Positions 18,957-27,231 of a DNA stretch of 64,000 bases are shown in pieces. The notes beneath the pieces are model-generated. The model ran no database searches and was not told the origin of the DNA. It worked only from the letters and a program-made list of their open reading frames with translations. The position numbers and the translations under genes were made by a program. The DNA is from Brevundimonas sp. (GTDB lineage Bacteria; Pseudomonadota; Alphaproteobacteria; Caulobacterales; Caulobacteraceae), in the NCBI RefSeq assembly GCF_004210735.1, contig NZ_SDZL01000001.1, positions 1 to 64,000 of the forward strand, in the 5' to 3' direction. Position 1 is the first letter of the stretch; each line of letters begins with the position of its first letter.

Positions 18957-21488
18957 TCAGGCGTCCACCTGCGCCGCATCGGCGGCCGGCTGACCGCGCA
19001 ACGCGCCGGCGATCGCCTCGAACAGCCGCGCGCTGGTGATCGGCTTGCTCAGGTGACCGTCGGCGCCGGCCGCGCGCCCGGCCTCAACGTGTTCGGCCAT
19101 GGCGTTGGCGGTCAGCATCAGGATCGGCGTCCGCGCCTGGCCCGCGCGCGCCTCCAGCGCCCGGATCTCGGCGGTGGCGGTCAGGCCGTCCATCACCGGC
19201 ATCTGCACATCCATCAGCACCAGGTCGAACGACCCGCCTGCAAAGGCCGCCACGGCCTGCGCCCCGTCCTCCACCATGGTTAGTCGCGCGCCCGCGGGCG
19301 TCAGCATGATCTCCATGACCCGTCGGTTGGCCGGATGATCGTCGGCCAGCAGGACGCTGAAGCCACCCTCGACCGACACGGCCTCGTCGCCTGCGGGCTG
19401 CTCGGCGACCGCTTCCTTGACCGCTGGCAGATCGATTTCGAACCAGAAGGTCGAGCCCACCCCCGGCGCGCTGTCGCAGTCCAACGCCCCGCCCATCAGC
19501 TCGACCAGTTCGCGCGAAATGGCCAGCCCCAGCCCGGTCCCGCCGAACCGCCGGGTGATCGACCCGTCGGCCTGCTGGAAACGCCCGAAGACCCTGTCCT
19601 TGTTCGCGGCGTCAAAGCCCACGCCCGTGTCCGACACCATGAAGCGGACGCCATCGCCGCCGGCCGGAACCACGGTCACGTTGACGGACCCCGCCTCGGT
19701 GAATTTCAGGCCGTTGCTGATCAGGTTCGTCAGCACCTGCCGCAGCCGCACGCCGTCGCATTCGACCGTGCGATCCAGTGTCGGATCCAGGTTCAGAATC
19801 AGACCCACGCCCTCGGCTTCGGCCCGTTCACGCCACAGGGCGACGGTCTCGCGCACCAGCGCGCCCAGCGGCGCCGCAGTCTTCTCGAGCGTCAGTTGGC
19901 CCGACTCGATGCGGGCGCTGTCCAGGATGTCGGACAGGATTCGCTCCAGCGTCGCCCCCGATGACCGGATGATCTCCACCATGTCTCGGTCTGCCGGCGC
20001 CAGATCGCGGCGGCGCAGCGTGTCGGCCATCGCCACCACGCCGTTCAGCGGCGTCCGGATCTCGTGGCTCATATTGGCCAGGAATTCACTCTTGGCCCGG
20101 TTGGCCTCCTCGGCCCGTTCCCGCGCGGCGCGCAGCCGCTGCGACTGCATCCAGAACCAGGCCAACGCCCCCAGGGCGAAACTCAGGAAGACGATGCCGA
20201 TGCCGATGACGCCCTGTTGCAGCTGCACATTGGCCCGCTGGATATCCAGTTGCTGGCGACGCTCATCCAGCTTGTGCTGCATCTGGTCGGTGATCTGGCC
20301 GACCCCGGCTGAAAAGCGCCGCGCGGCGATGACGGACTGATCGCGTTCAAAGTCCCTCAGGACGCCGAACGCCTCATGGCTGCGGCCCTCGGCGAACAGA
20401 AGCTCGGCCTCCACGGTCGGCAGACGGATCGCCTCCTCCTCGCTGAAGGCGCCGGTGGCCACCATGCTGCGGATGTCCGCCATGTCGCGACGCGCGCCTT
20501 CAATCTGGCCCAGGCGGGCCTGCGCCACCGCTCGCAACGGCAGCAGATACTGCGCCCAGAACCGCCCCTCGCCCAGATCTTCGCCCAGCGGGGCCAGGCA
20601 CGCCATGACCTCTTTCGACTGTCCCCGGTGGTCCGCCATCATGGCGCACAGGTGAGCGTCGAAAACCGCCACGCCGTCGCTTTCGCTCGTGGTCGTCATC
20701 CGGTGGTGCGCGTCGGCGTATCGCTGGGCATCGTCCGGACGCCCGACCTGCAACGACAGGTAAGCCAGGTTGAACAGGCTGTCGAAGTCCGGGCGCGGAT
20801 AGCCCGGCATGGCGTAGTCCAGCTCGTACCGCTGGAACGCGCGCGTCGCCCCTTCGATATCGATCAGGGCCATGGACGCCAGGCTGGCCGCTTCCCACAG
20901 TCGGGTCATGGCGATGCGGGCATAGGGATCCCGCGACGGAACGGTGGTTTCGATGTCCGCCAGCGCCCTCAGCGCATCGTTGATGCGGCTGTCCTCGACC
21001 TGCAGCATCGCATGGACGCTGACCGCGCGGGTATGAACGAACCAGTCTTCCCGAGGCTTGGCCGCCTCGGCGGCGATGATCTCGCGGGCGGGGACATCAC
21101 CGGTCCGGCGCATGATCTCCAAGGCGTTCAGGCGCGCGATCTGCGCATATCGGGCGTCGCCCTGCTGCCTGGCACGTTCGGTCAGAGTGGCGTTCCAGCG
21201 TCGGGCGGCGTCGAAATCCCCCTGGTTGGATCGCAGCCAGACCACGTGATCCAGCCGGCTCAGCCCTTCCCGATCATCCCGTTGCAGGGCCGCCTGGCCA
21301 AAGATGTCCAGTGACGTAAAGCTGGCGGCCTGGGCACGGCGCTCAACGGCGGACGCCAGCTCGGCCGAGGTCAACGCCCGGGCCGCCGTGGGCTCCACGC
21401 GCGTCGTCATCGCCGCCGCGCCGCCTTGGCCGACCAGCGAGAAAGCGACGACGGCGACGAAAAACGCCAGCAGGACGGGCCGAACCAT
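18957..21488 (-). CDS. Hybrid sensor histidine kinase with TPR-like periplasmic sensor and receiver
   Basis: An 843-residue membrane kinase. The N-terminal signal/TM segment (residues 1-22) is followed by a helical, Ala/Arg-rich region to about 400 with TPR-like helix pairs, then a coiled coil (about 400-430) and one membrane span (about 432-452). The cytoplasmic part has HisKA with MSHEIRTPLNG (His near 475), HATPase with NLISNGLKFTEAG, DTGVGFD and GTGLGLAIS, then a receiver with LMDVQMPVMDG (Asp near 760) and LSKPITS. All catalytic residues are intact. No adjacent response regulator or Hpt gene is seen here, so phosphate must pass to a protein encoded elsewhere. Confidence 0.93.
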   Translation of the reverse strand: MVRPVLLAFFVAVVAFSLVGQGGAAAMTTRVEPTAARALTSAELASAVERRAQAASFTSLDIFGQAALQRDDREGLSRLDHVVWLRSNQGDFDAARRWNATLTERARQQGDARYAQIARLNALEIMRRTGDVPAREIIAAEAAKPREDWFVHTRAVSVHAMLQVEDSRINDALRALADIETTVPSRDPYARIAMTRLWEAASLASMALIDIEGATRAFQRYELDYAMPGYPRPDFDSLFNLAYLSLQVGRPDDAQRYADAHHRMTTTSESDGVAVFDAHLCAMMADHRGQSKEVMACLAPLGEDLGEGRFWAQYLLPLRAVAQARLGQIEGARRDMADIRSMVATGAFSEEEAIRLPTVEAELLFAEGRSHEAFGVLRDFERDQSVIAARRFSAGVGQITDQMQHKLDERRQQLDIQRANVQLQQGVIGIGIVFLSFALGALAWFWMQSQRLRAARERAEEANRAKSEFLANMSHEIRTPLNGVVAMADTLRRRDLAPADRDMVEIIRSSGATLERILSDILDSARIESGQLTLEKTAAPLGALVRETVALWRERAEAEGVGLILNLDPTLDRTVECDGVRLRQVLTNLISNGLKFTEAGSVNVTVVPAGGDGVRFMVSDTGVGFDAANKDRVFGRFQQADGSITRRFGGTGLGLAISRELVELMGGALDCDSAPGVGSTFWFEIDLPAVKEAVAEQPAGDEAVSVEGGFSVLLADDHPANRRVMEIMLTPAGARLTMVEDGAQAVAAFAGGSFDLVLMDVQMPVMDGLTATAEIRALEARAGQARTPILMLTANAMAEHVEAGRAAGADGHLSKPITSARLFEAIAGALRGQPAADAAQVDA

Positions 21489-21537
21489 CCCGGCAGCCTA
21501 GCTTGCAGTTATTGAGCAAGCCTTGACGGAACAGCGG

Positions 21538-22272
21538 TCATATACCGCTGCCCTCTCCCTCCACGGGCGGCGAGGTCAGCAGCAGGAAGGCGCGGATCCA
21601 GGCCGTCAGCACCGCCCGGTCGTTTGGACGATTCAGGCTCTCGATCGCCGCCTCGGCCACACCCTCCGGGATGCGATGCCCGCGCCGCGCCTCAATCAGG
21701 GCGGCCGCATAGTCCGGTTGGAACTCCGGATGGCACTGGAAACTGACGGCGTCCTGCCCCCAGGCCAGTCCGGCATAGGGCGTAAAGGCGCTGGCCGCGA
21801 TCACCCGCGCGTCCGGCGGCGGCGCCACCACCTGATCCTGGTGCGACACCGGAATGGCCAGTCGCGTCGCGCGTGGGTGCATCCACGGCTCGTCTCCGAC
21901 GACGTCATAGGCGTGCAAGCCGACGCCCCACCCCTTGTCCGACTTCTCGACCCGCCCGCCAAAGGCGTGGGCCATGATCTGGTGGCCGAAACAGATGCCC
22001 AGCAACCGCACCCGACCCCGCGCCGTGCGCAGCCAGTCGGTCAGGGCGCCAATCCACGGCAGGTGATCGTCATAGACCCCCGCCGCCGACCCGGTGACGA
22101 TGGCGCCGGTGAAGGCCATCGGGTCTTCCGGCAGATGTCCCGCCTGCACGTCGAACCGCACCGTCGGCACGCCTTCGCCCAGCAGGGCGCGAAACCGCGC
22201 GGGATAGTCGTCGAACCTGTCGCGCAGCCCCTCGGGCGGCTGGCCGGTCTCCAGAATGGCGATACGCGTCAT
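21538..22272 (-). CDS. Class I glutamine amidotransferase-like protein
   Basis: A 244-residue cytoplasmic protein with a GATase1 fold. The nucleophile elbow is GICFGHQIMAHAFGG (Cys near 96), and the other triad residues are in QCHPEFQ (His and Glu). The start MTRIAILETG resembles stand-alone GMP-synthase-like amidotransferases, which often act on gamma-glutamyl compounds or unknown substrates. The ATG at 22272 is chosen by homology of the first strand; the upstream open frame runs into the divergent gene. It stands alone, divergent from a monooxygenase-fold protein with a 105-bp gap. Confidence 0.9.
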   Translation of the reverse strand: MTRIAILETGQPPEGLRDRFDDYPARFRALLGEGVPTVRFDVQAGHLPEDPMAFTGAIVTGSAAGVYDDHLPWIGALTDWLRTARGRVRLLGICFGHQIMAHAFGGRVEKSDKGWGVGLHAYDVVGDEPWMHPRATRLAIPVSHQDQVVAPPPDARVIAASAFTPYAGLAWGQDAVSFQCHPEFQPDYAAALIEARRGHRIPEGVAEAAIESLNRPNDRAVLTAWIRAFLLLTSPPVEGEGSGI

Positions 22273-22377
22273 GTCGGGCTCCGGCGCCGGGAAAAGCGAT
22301 GATGGGGAGCGGCGCCGCCTTCCGGTTTGGGATACAACAGGCTCCGACGCAAAGCGGCAAGCGTCGGAGAGATCGCC

Positions 22378-22743
22378 ATGGCAGAGACTTCGACCTCCGA
22401 ACAAACCCCCGATCAGGCTTTCGACCGGGCGTCTGACTCCATCGACGATTCCGTCGTGGTCCTGATCAACATCTTCAAGTGCGAGCCCCGGCGTCAGGAC
22501 GCCCTGATGGAGCATCTGACCGTTCTGGCGCGTGCCCAGACGACCTTGCCCGGCTTCATCTCCGCCACCCTGCATCGGGGCCTGAACGGGCGCACGGTCG
22601 CCAATCACGCGGTCTGGCGCTCGGCCGACGACTGGAAGGCGATGACCCGGCACCCGGCGGTGGTTCAGGCCATGGGGCCGATCCTGGCCGTCGCAACCTT
22701 CGAGCCTCACCTGTATGAACCGGGCGAAGTGATCGAGCCCTGA
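22378..22743 (+). CDS. Antibiotic-biosynthesis-monooxygenase-fold protein
   Basis: A 121-residue protein of the ABM dimeric ferredoxin-like fold. After a charged N-terminal tail (to about residue 25) the domain reads SVVVLINIFKCEP, EHLTVLARAQTTLPGFISATLHRGLNG and NHAVWRSADDWKAM, the usual strand-helix-strand pattern. Such proteins are cofactor-free oxygenases, heme-degrading enzymes or orphan dimers; the specific reaction cannot be told. GGAGAG eight bases before 22378 fixes the start. It is followed by a convergent gap containing an inverted repeat. Confidence 0.85.
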   Translation: MAETSTSEQTPDQAFDRASDSIDDSVVVLINIFKCEPRRQDALMEHLTVLARAQTTLPGFISATLHRGLNGRTVANHAVWRSADDWKAMTRHPAVVQAMGPILAVATFEPHLYEPGEVIEP

Positions 22744-22913
22744 CGGCGCCGAACCGAGCGCGCCTGATACGATGGCTGCGCGTCACAAGGTTCTGTTTTT
22801 GCGGGGGCCGACCCCTCGCTCGATCCCATCGACCCGCCTCGGTCCGCGGGTGACGCATGCTCGCGACATGTCACAGCCGCCGCGCCTTGCCCTCGATTTC
22901 ACGACGCCCCGGC

Positions 22914-22969
22914 ATTGCACTGTTGCACTGCATGCACTGTTTTTTTCGAATGCAGTGCAGTGCAACGGC
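22914..22969. repeat. Dispersed TTGCACTG palindromic repeat, copy A
   Basis: GTTGCACTGCA (22922-22932) pairs with TGCAGTGCAAC (22956-22966). The loop contains a T7 tract and further TGCACTG/TGCAG units, and an extra ATTGCACTG precedes it. A second, reverse-oriented relative lies at 38776-38820; both sit between convergent genes. Likely a dispersed palindromic element that can double as a bidirectional terminator. Confidence 0.7.
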
Positions 22970-22976
22970 GGCGCCC

Positions 22977-23798
22977 TCAGCCCGTCCACCACACCTCGGC
23001 CCGCCCCCCGGCGTCGCCCAGGGTCGCAGCCACCCAGTCACAGATTTCGGACGCGGCCGCCTCGGTCCCCGGGGGCGGATTGACCACCACCATGGCGCAG
23101 CCGTTCATCTTCATCGGATTGTTCAGCGGCCGCAGTCGCGCCTCGGCCACCAGCACCGATCCGGCGCGCGCCTGCTCCAGCCGCCGGATGAAGCCGTCCA
23201 GCGTCTCCATATCCTTCAGCGGGGTCCAGATCGCCACCGTCGCCGCCGGATCGACGCGCACCACCGCCGCCGCCGTCTCAGCCGCACGCAGATAATCGTC
23301 GGGCCGTTCAAAAGGCGGATCGATCAGCACCAGTGCGCCCTTGCTCCGGCGGGTCTCCGCCACCGCGGCCTCATAGCCGTCGCCGGCCCGCGCCTCGGCC
23401 GCGGGCCATCGGGTCAGGGTTTCAGCCAGCAGCTCGTGGATCGGCGGGTTCAACTCGAACCCGACATAGCGGTCGCCGGGCCGCATCGACCGCGCGACCA
23501 GCAACGGCGATCCGGGATAGAAACGGACCCCGCCGTCCGGGTTCAGCGCCGCCACCTGATCCGCCAGGGCGGCGATCAGCGGCGGCCGCGCCTCCGCCGC
23601 CATCAGGCGCGCCACCCCGGCTTCGGCTTCTTTCGAGCGCACTGCGTCGCCGGTCAGGTCGTACAGGCCCGCCCCGGCATGGGTGTCGATCACCGTGATC
23701 GGCCCCGCCGCGCGTCGCTGCGCCAGCAGCCACAGCAACAGGGCGTGCTTGACCAGGTCCGCGAAATTCCCGGCGTGGAAGCTGTGGCGATAGTTCAT
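22977..23798 (-). CDS. rlmJ: 23S rRNA (adenine-2030 N6)-methyltransferase RlmJ
   Basis: A 273-residue cytoplasmic SAM-dependent methyltransferase modifying A2030 in 23S rRNA. The family-specific start is MNYRHSFHAGNFADLVKHALL, followed by VIDTHAGAGLYDL (SAM motif I), FELNPPIHELL, and the catalytic motif LIDPPFERPDDY (a DPPF form of the NPPY-type motif). The C-terminal block MNGCAMVVVNPPPGTE is also typical. The ATG at 23798 matches the family start exactly. It is divergent from the DUF6321-like gene (gap about 110 bp) and convergent with the ABM-fold gene across repeat copy A. Confidence 0.96.
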   Translation of the reverse strand: MNYRHSFHAGNFADLVKHALLLWLLAQRRAAGPITVIDTHAGAGLYDLTGDAVRSKEAEAGVARLMAAEARPPLIAALADQVAALNPDGGVRFYPGSPLLVARSMRPGDRYVGFELNPPIHELLAETLTRWPAAEARAGDGYEAAVAETRRSKGALVLIDPPFERPDDYLRAAETAAAVVRVDPAATVAIWTPLKDMETLDGFIRRLEQARAGSVLVAEARLRPLNNPMKMNGCAMVVVNPPPGTEAAASEICDWVAATLGDAGGRAEVWWTG

Positions 23799-23909
23799 GA
23801 TCCGCTCGTCGCCTCCACACCGTAGAAGGTCAAGGGCGCTCGCGGCCTGACGCGCGGAACCGCCCCCTCCATCCGCCGTTTGCCCATCCCGTCCCGCCCG
23901 GAGCCGCCC

Positions 23910-24269
23910 GTGTTCGCCGACGCCCAGTTCGACCACCCTGTTCTCGACGACGACCAGCGCACCCCGCCCCCTGCGGTGGCCCGGGCGGCGGAACAGGGGC
24001 TGGCCCTGCGCAAAAAGCATGGCCGGGGCGGCACCGAGGTTGGGGTCCGCCGCGCGACCCAGCTGATGGATCGCGACCTGGTCAGCGACCGGGACATCAA
24101 GTCGATGTACAGCTATTTCGCCCGCCACGCGGTGGACAAGCGCGCCCGCGCCTGGGCCGATCCTGACAAGCCCTCGACCGGCTATATCGCCTGGCTTCTG
24201 TGGGGCGGCGACGACGCCAAAGCCTGGATCGACGATCTGCGCGCCCGGCTGCGCGAGGTCGGGGTGTGA
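23910..24269 (+). CDS. Small DUF6321-like protein coupled to topoisomerase IB
   Basis: A protein of about 119 residues with a conserved centre (HGRGGTEVGVRRATQL, SDRDIKSMYSYFARHAVDK) and a C-terminal TGYIAWLLWGGDDAKAWI. It is basic, soluble and of unknown function. This motif set is known from phage and bacterial DUF6321-type proteins, which are also found as domains beside structural or replication genes. GTG at 23910 is preferred because GGAG lies 7 nt upstream; a TTG at 23880 would add ten residues without a ribosome site. Its stop overlaps the GTG start of the topoisomerase gene, so the two are probably co-translated. Confidence 0.75.
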   Translation: MFADAQFDHPVLDDDQRTPPPAVARAAEQGLALRKKHGRGGTEVGVRRATQLMDRDLVSDRDIKSMYSYFARHAVDKRARAWADPDKPSTGYIAWLLWGGDDAKAWIDDLRARLREVGV

Positions 24270-25282
24270 CCGCCCTTCCGCCCGAGGCGCCGCCCGAAGG
24301 GCTGACCTGGTGCAGCGACGACCAGCCCGGTCTGTATCGCCGCCGCTCGGGCCGGGGCTTCCGCTATGTCGACGCCAGGGGCGCGGCCGTGACGGACGCC
24401 CGGACACTGGACCGCATCCGCGCCCTGGTCATCCCGCCTGCCTGGACAGACGTCTGGATCTGCCCGCGCGCCACCGGCCATATCCAGGCGACCGGCCGCG
24501 ACGTGAAGGGGCGCAAGCAGTATCGCTATCACGCCGACTGGACCGCCCATGCGGCCTCGGGAAAGTTCGACCGCCTGCCCGCCTTCGCCCGCGCCCTGCC
24601 GCGGCTGCGGCGTCAGGTCGAGGCCGATCTGGACCGGCGCGGCCCCTGCCGGGAGAAAGTGCTGGCCACCGCCGTGCGCCTGCTGGAGCTGACCCTGATC
24701 CGCGTCGGCAACGCCCAGTACGCCCGCCAGAACCGCAGCTACGGCCTGACCACCCTGAACAAGCGGCATCTGGACATGGACGGCGCCGCCCTGACCTTCG
24801 CCTTCAAGGGCAAGAGCGGGGTCGAGCACCGGGTCAGCGTCCGCGACCGCCGTCTGGCCGCCGTGATCCGGGCCCTGCGCGAGCTTCCGGGCCAGCAGTT
24901 GTTCAAATACCGGGATCCGGCGGGCGACCTGTGTGTCGTCACCTCGGACGACGTGAACGCCTATATCCGCGCCGCCATGGGGGATGACTTCTCGGCCAAG
25001 GATTTCCGCACCTGGGCCGGCACCGTCTCCGCCGCCCGCGCCCTGCGCGACATGGAGCCGCCGACTTCGCCCACCGATGCGAAACGCAAGGTGACGGTCT
25101 GCGTCAAGGCCGTGGCCGGCCTGCTGGGCAACACCCCCACCGTGTGCCGGTCGTCCTACGTCCACCCGGCGGTGTTCGCCCTGTTCGAGAGCGGCGCCCT
25201 GCTGGACCTCCCCGGCGCCCAGGCGGCCGGGTTCGAGACCGCTCTGATCCGGGCGCTGAACAATTACAAACCTGTCGTTTGA
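24266..25282 (+). CDS. Type IB DNA topoisomerase (poxvirus-like)
   Basis: A 338-residue enzyme that relaxes positive and negative supercoils through a 3'-phosphotyrosine. The N-terminal domain has VIPPAWTDVWICP and GHIQATGRDVKGRKQYRYH, both characteristic. The catalytic domain shows RVGNAQYARQNRSYGLTTL (Arg), FAFKGKSG (Lys), KDFRTWAGT (second Arg region) and SSYVHPAVF (nucleophile Tyr). Translation starts at GTG 24266, overlapping the previous stop (GTGTGA). Bacterial topoisomerase IB is accessory and patchily distributed; its GC and codon use match the neighbours here. Linkage with RlmJ and a DUF6321-like protein has no known functional reason. Confidence 0.94.
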   Translation: MTALPPEAPPEGLTWCSDDQPGLYRRRSGRGFRYVDARGAAVTDARTLDRIRALVIPPAWTDVWICPRATGHIQATGRDVKGRKQYRYHADWTAHAASGKFDRLPAFARALPRLRRQVEADLDRRGPCREKVLATAVRLLELTLIRVGNAQYARQNRSYGLTTLNKRHLDMDGAALTFAFKGKSGVEHRVSVRDRRLAAVIRALRELPGQQLFKYRDPAGDLCVVTSDDVNAYIRAAMGDDFSAKDFRTWAGTVSAARALRDMEPPTSPTDAKRKVTVCVKAVAGLLGNTPTVCRSSYVHPAVFALFESGALLDLPGAQAAGFETALIRALNNYKPVV

Positions 25283-25302
25283 AAGACCGGCGTTATTCCC
25301 TT

Positions 25303-25338
25303 ATGACGCGCCCTCTTCTTCACAAGAGCGCGTCATGA
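25303..25338 (+). promoter_or_regulatory. Leader hairpin and 11-codon leader frame covering a start codon
   Basis: ATGACGCGC..TCTT (25303-25317, two bulged C) pairs with AAGAGCGCGTCAT (25324-25336). The right arm contains the only Shine-Dalgarno-like bases (AAGAG) and the first two bases of the next gene's ATG. The left arm begins an 11-codon frame (MTRPLLHKSAS) whose TGA overlaps that ATG. This would suit translational coupling or start-site masking; the leader has no strong ribosome site of its own. Confidence 0.45.
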
Positions 25339-25748
25339 CCCACGGCCTGTCCAACACCTTCCTGCGGCTCGCCGTCGTGGCGGCGCTGATCGGCATGATC
25401 TGGGGCAATGTCATGGGCGCGACCCACAACCATCTGGCCTCCAGCGCCCACGCCCACCTGAACCTGCTGGGTTGGGTGTCGATGGCGATCTATGGCCTGT
25501 TCTACCGCGTCATGCCCCAGGCCGCCGTCGGCGTCATGCCCAAGGCGCATCTGGGGCTCAGCTTGGTCGGCGTGGTCATGATGATCCCCGCCCTGGCCAT
25601 CGTCCTGACCCAGTATCAGCCCGGCCTGGCCGTGGCCCAGCCGCTGCTGGCCCTGTCGGGCGTGGTGGTCCTGCTGGCGATGCTGCTGTTCGCCGTTGTG
25701 GTGTTCAAGGCCACCGGCAAGACGTCCGCTCAGGCGGTCAGCCAGTAA
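25335..25748 (+). CDS. Small four-helix membrane protein, heme-copper oxidase subunit I-like
   Basis: A 137-residue inner-membrane protein with four hydrophobic segments (about 10-28, 42-62, 72-92 and 103-125). The first two frame NHLASSAHAHLNLLGWVSMAIYGLFYRVMP, here at residues about 32-61. His pairs before a GW and a FYRVMP end resemble the start of cbb3/NorB-type subunit I, but the protein is far too short to be an oxidase. Related stand-alone genes are found in Caulobacterales; heme binding is only inferred. Its start codon lies in a hairpin and overlaps a short leader frame. Confidence 0.78.
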   Translation: MTHGLSNTFLRLAVVAALIGMIWGNVMGATHNHLASSAHAHLNLLGWVSMAIYGLFYRVMPQAAVGVMPKAHLGLSLVGVVMMIPALAIVLTQYQPGLAVAQPLLALSGVVVLLAMLLFAVVVFKATGKTSAQAVSQ

Positions 25749-26176
25749 CCCTGGCTGCGGGCGCTGACCGGAGCCCGCATCGCCTCGACGTGGTTCAGCA
25801 CCGCATCGCGGAACCCGTCCGCCGTCGCATCGTCGCGCAACAGGCGCAGCGACCGGATGATCCGCGTGATCCGCAGGTGGTTGTGGTCGCTGGGCCGCAG
25901 CCAGTCCTTGGTCGCGCCATAAAAGGCGACCATCCGGTCCGTCGCCGCCGCCAGCGCGCACTGGGCCAGCATCGACTCCCGGATGGCGGTCGCCTCTTCT
26001 TCGGTCACCACAGGCGAACCCGGCACCGCCTGCGACGGCTCCATCAGCGGGAACAGCCACTGGATAAAGTCGTGCGTATGCTCCAGCGCGGCGTCGTTCA
26101 GGGCCAGCACGTCGAACACCGTCCGACCCGCGCCGTCGGTCCCCTGCCCCTCCAGAAACGCCAGAACGGCCGTCAC
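25730..26176 (-). CDS. Opioid growth factor receptor-related (OGFr_N-like) protein
   Basis: A 148-residue soluble helical protein. The middle contains ALEHTHDFIQWLFPLMEPSQ, a motif characteristic of the OGFr conserved region (a W-L-F-P-L-x-E/P pattern after HDF/HDY). Other helical segments include FYGATKDWLRPSDHNHLRI and RIIRSLRLL. In bacteria its role is unknown. It is taken to start at GTG 26176, just after the tdh stop, so it is the third gene of a kbl-tdh transcript. It overlaps the 3' end of the convergent membrane gene by 19 bp. Confidence 0.8.
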   Translation of the reverse strand: MTAVLAFLEGQGTDGAGRTVFDVLALNDAALEHTHDFIQWLFPLMEPSQAVPGSPVVTEEEATAIRESMLAQCALAAATDRMVAFYGATKDWLRPSDHNHLRITRIIRSLRLLRDDATADGFRDAVLNHVEAMRAPVSARSQGYWLTA

Positions 26177-26181
26177 CTCGT

Positions 26182-27231
26182 TCAGGCCTGATCCCAGTTC
26201 AGCACGACCTTGCCCGACTTGCCGGACTTCATCGCCTCGAACCCCTCGCGGTAGTTTTCGAACGACATCTGGTGGGTGATCAGCGGCTGCAGATCCAGCC
26301 CTGCCTTCAGCAGGCCCAGCATCTTGCGCCAGGTGGTGAACATCTCGCGCCCGTACACGCCCTTGATGGTCAGAGCCTTCAGGATGATCGCGCCCCAGTC
26401 GGTCTCGGTCGGCTTCGACGGAATGCCCAACAGCGCCAGCCCACCCCCCATGATCAGGGTGTCGACGCATTGCTTGAAGGCGATGGGCGAACCCGACATC
26501 TCCAGCGCCACATCGAACCCGACCTTCAGGCCCAGTTCCTTCATGACGTCGTGCAGGTCTTCCCGCGTCGTGTTCACCGTGCGGACACCCGGCGCGACCT
26601 TTTGCGCCAGCTCCAGGCGATAGTCGTTGATGTCCGTCAGGACCACGGTCCGCGCGCCCGCATGACGCGCCACGGCGGCGGCCATGATGCCGATGGGCCC
26701 CGCGCCGGTGACCAGCACATCCTCGCCCAGCAGGTCGAACTGCTGCGCCGTGTGCACCGCATTGCCGAACGGATCCAGGATCGACCCGATCTCGAACGGC
26801 ACCTCGTCCGGCAGCTCGATGACGTTGAAGGCCGGCGCCACCACGAACTCGGCGAACGCGCCTTGGCGGTTCACGCCGATGCCGCGCGTGGCCGGGTCCA
26901 GATGGAAATGCCCGGCCCGGGCCGCCTCGGAGTTCAGGTCGATCACGTGCCCTTCGGCCGAGACGCGCTGACCGACCCTCAGGCGACGATCCACATCCTT
27001 GCCGATGGCGACGATCTCGCCAGCGAATTCGTGGCCGGTGATCATGGGGACCGGTACGTTTTTCTGGGACCACTCGTCCCAGTTCCAGATGTGGATGTCG
27101 GTGCCGCAGACGGCGGTGCGGCGCACCTTGATCAGCACGTCCTCGTCGCCCGCCACCGGGATCGGCGCGTCGATCAGCTCCAGCCCGACGCCGGGTTGAG
27201 TCTTGGCCAGGGCCTTCATGGTGTCGCTCAA
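26182..27231 (-). CDS. tdh: L-threonine 3-dehydrogenase
   Basis: A 349-residue cytoplasmic zinc-dependent medium-chain dehydrogenase oxidising L-threonine to 2-amino-3-ketobutyrate with NAD+. Catalytic zinc residues are visible in RTAVCGTDIHIWNWDEW and ITGHEFAGEIVA. The Rossmann motif is VTGAGPIGIMAAAVARHAGA, and FTTWRKMLGLLKAGLDL near the end is typical of Tdh. A TTG at 27231 overlaps the kbl stop (TTGA) and has GGAG 7 nt upstream, while ATG at 27219 matches the E. coli start; either may be used. It acts with kbl just upstream. Confidence 0.96.
   Translation of the reverse strand: MSDTMKALAKTQPGVGLELIDAPIPVAGDEDVLIKVRRTAVCGTDIHIWNWDEWSQKNVPVPMITGHEFAGEIVAIGKDVDRRLRVGQRVSAEGHVIDLNSEAARAGHFHLDPATRGIGVNRQGAFAEFVVAPAFNVIELPDEVPFEIGSILDPFGNAVHTAQQFDLLGEDVLVTGAGPIGIMAAAVARHAGARTVVLTDINDYRLELAQKVAPGVRTVNTTREDLHDVMKELGLKVGFDVALEMSGSPIAFKQCVDTLIMGGGLALLGIPSKPTETDWGAIILKALTIKGVYGREMFTTWRKMLGLLKAGLDLQPLITHQMSFENYREGFEAMKSGKSGKVVLNWDQA

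Noticed and set aside
22744-22976. A possible small gene in the gap with the palindromic repeat
   Set aside because: The open frames there are short, Pro/Arg-rich and run through the palindrome. No ribosome site or family pattern is seen.
24266-25282. Recent horizontal transfer of topoisomerase IB
   Set aside because: Its GC content and codon use look the same as in neighbouring genes and no mobile element is nearby.
25730-27073. A single long minus-strand reading of 447 codons covering tdh and the OGFr-like gene
   Set aside because: Its first two thirds are out of frame with tdh and show no homology. Only the last 148 codons, starting at GTG 26176, look like a real protein.
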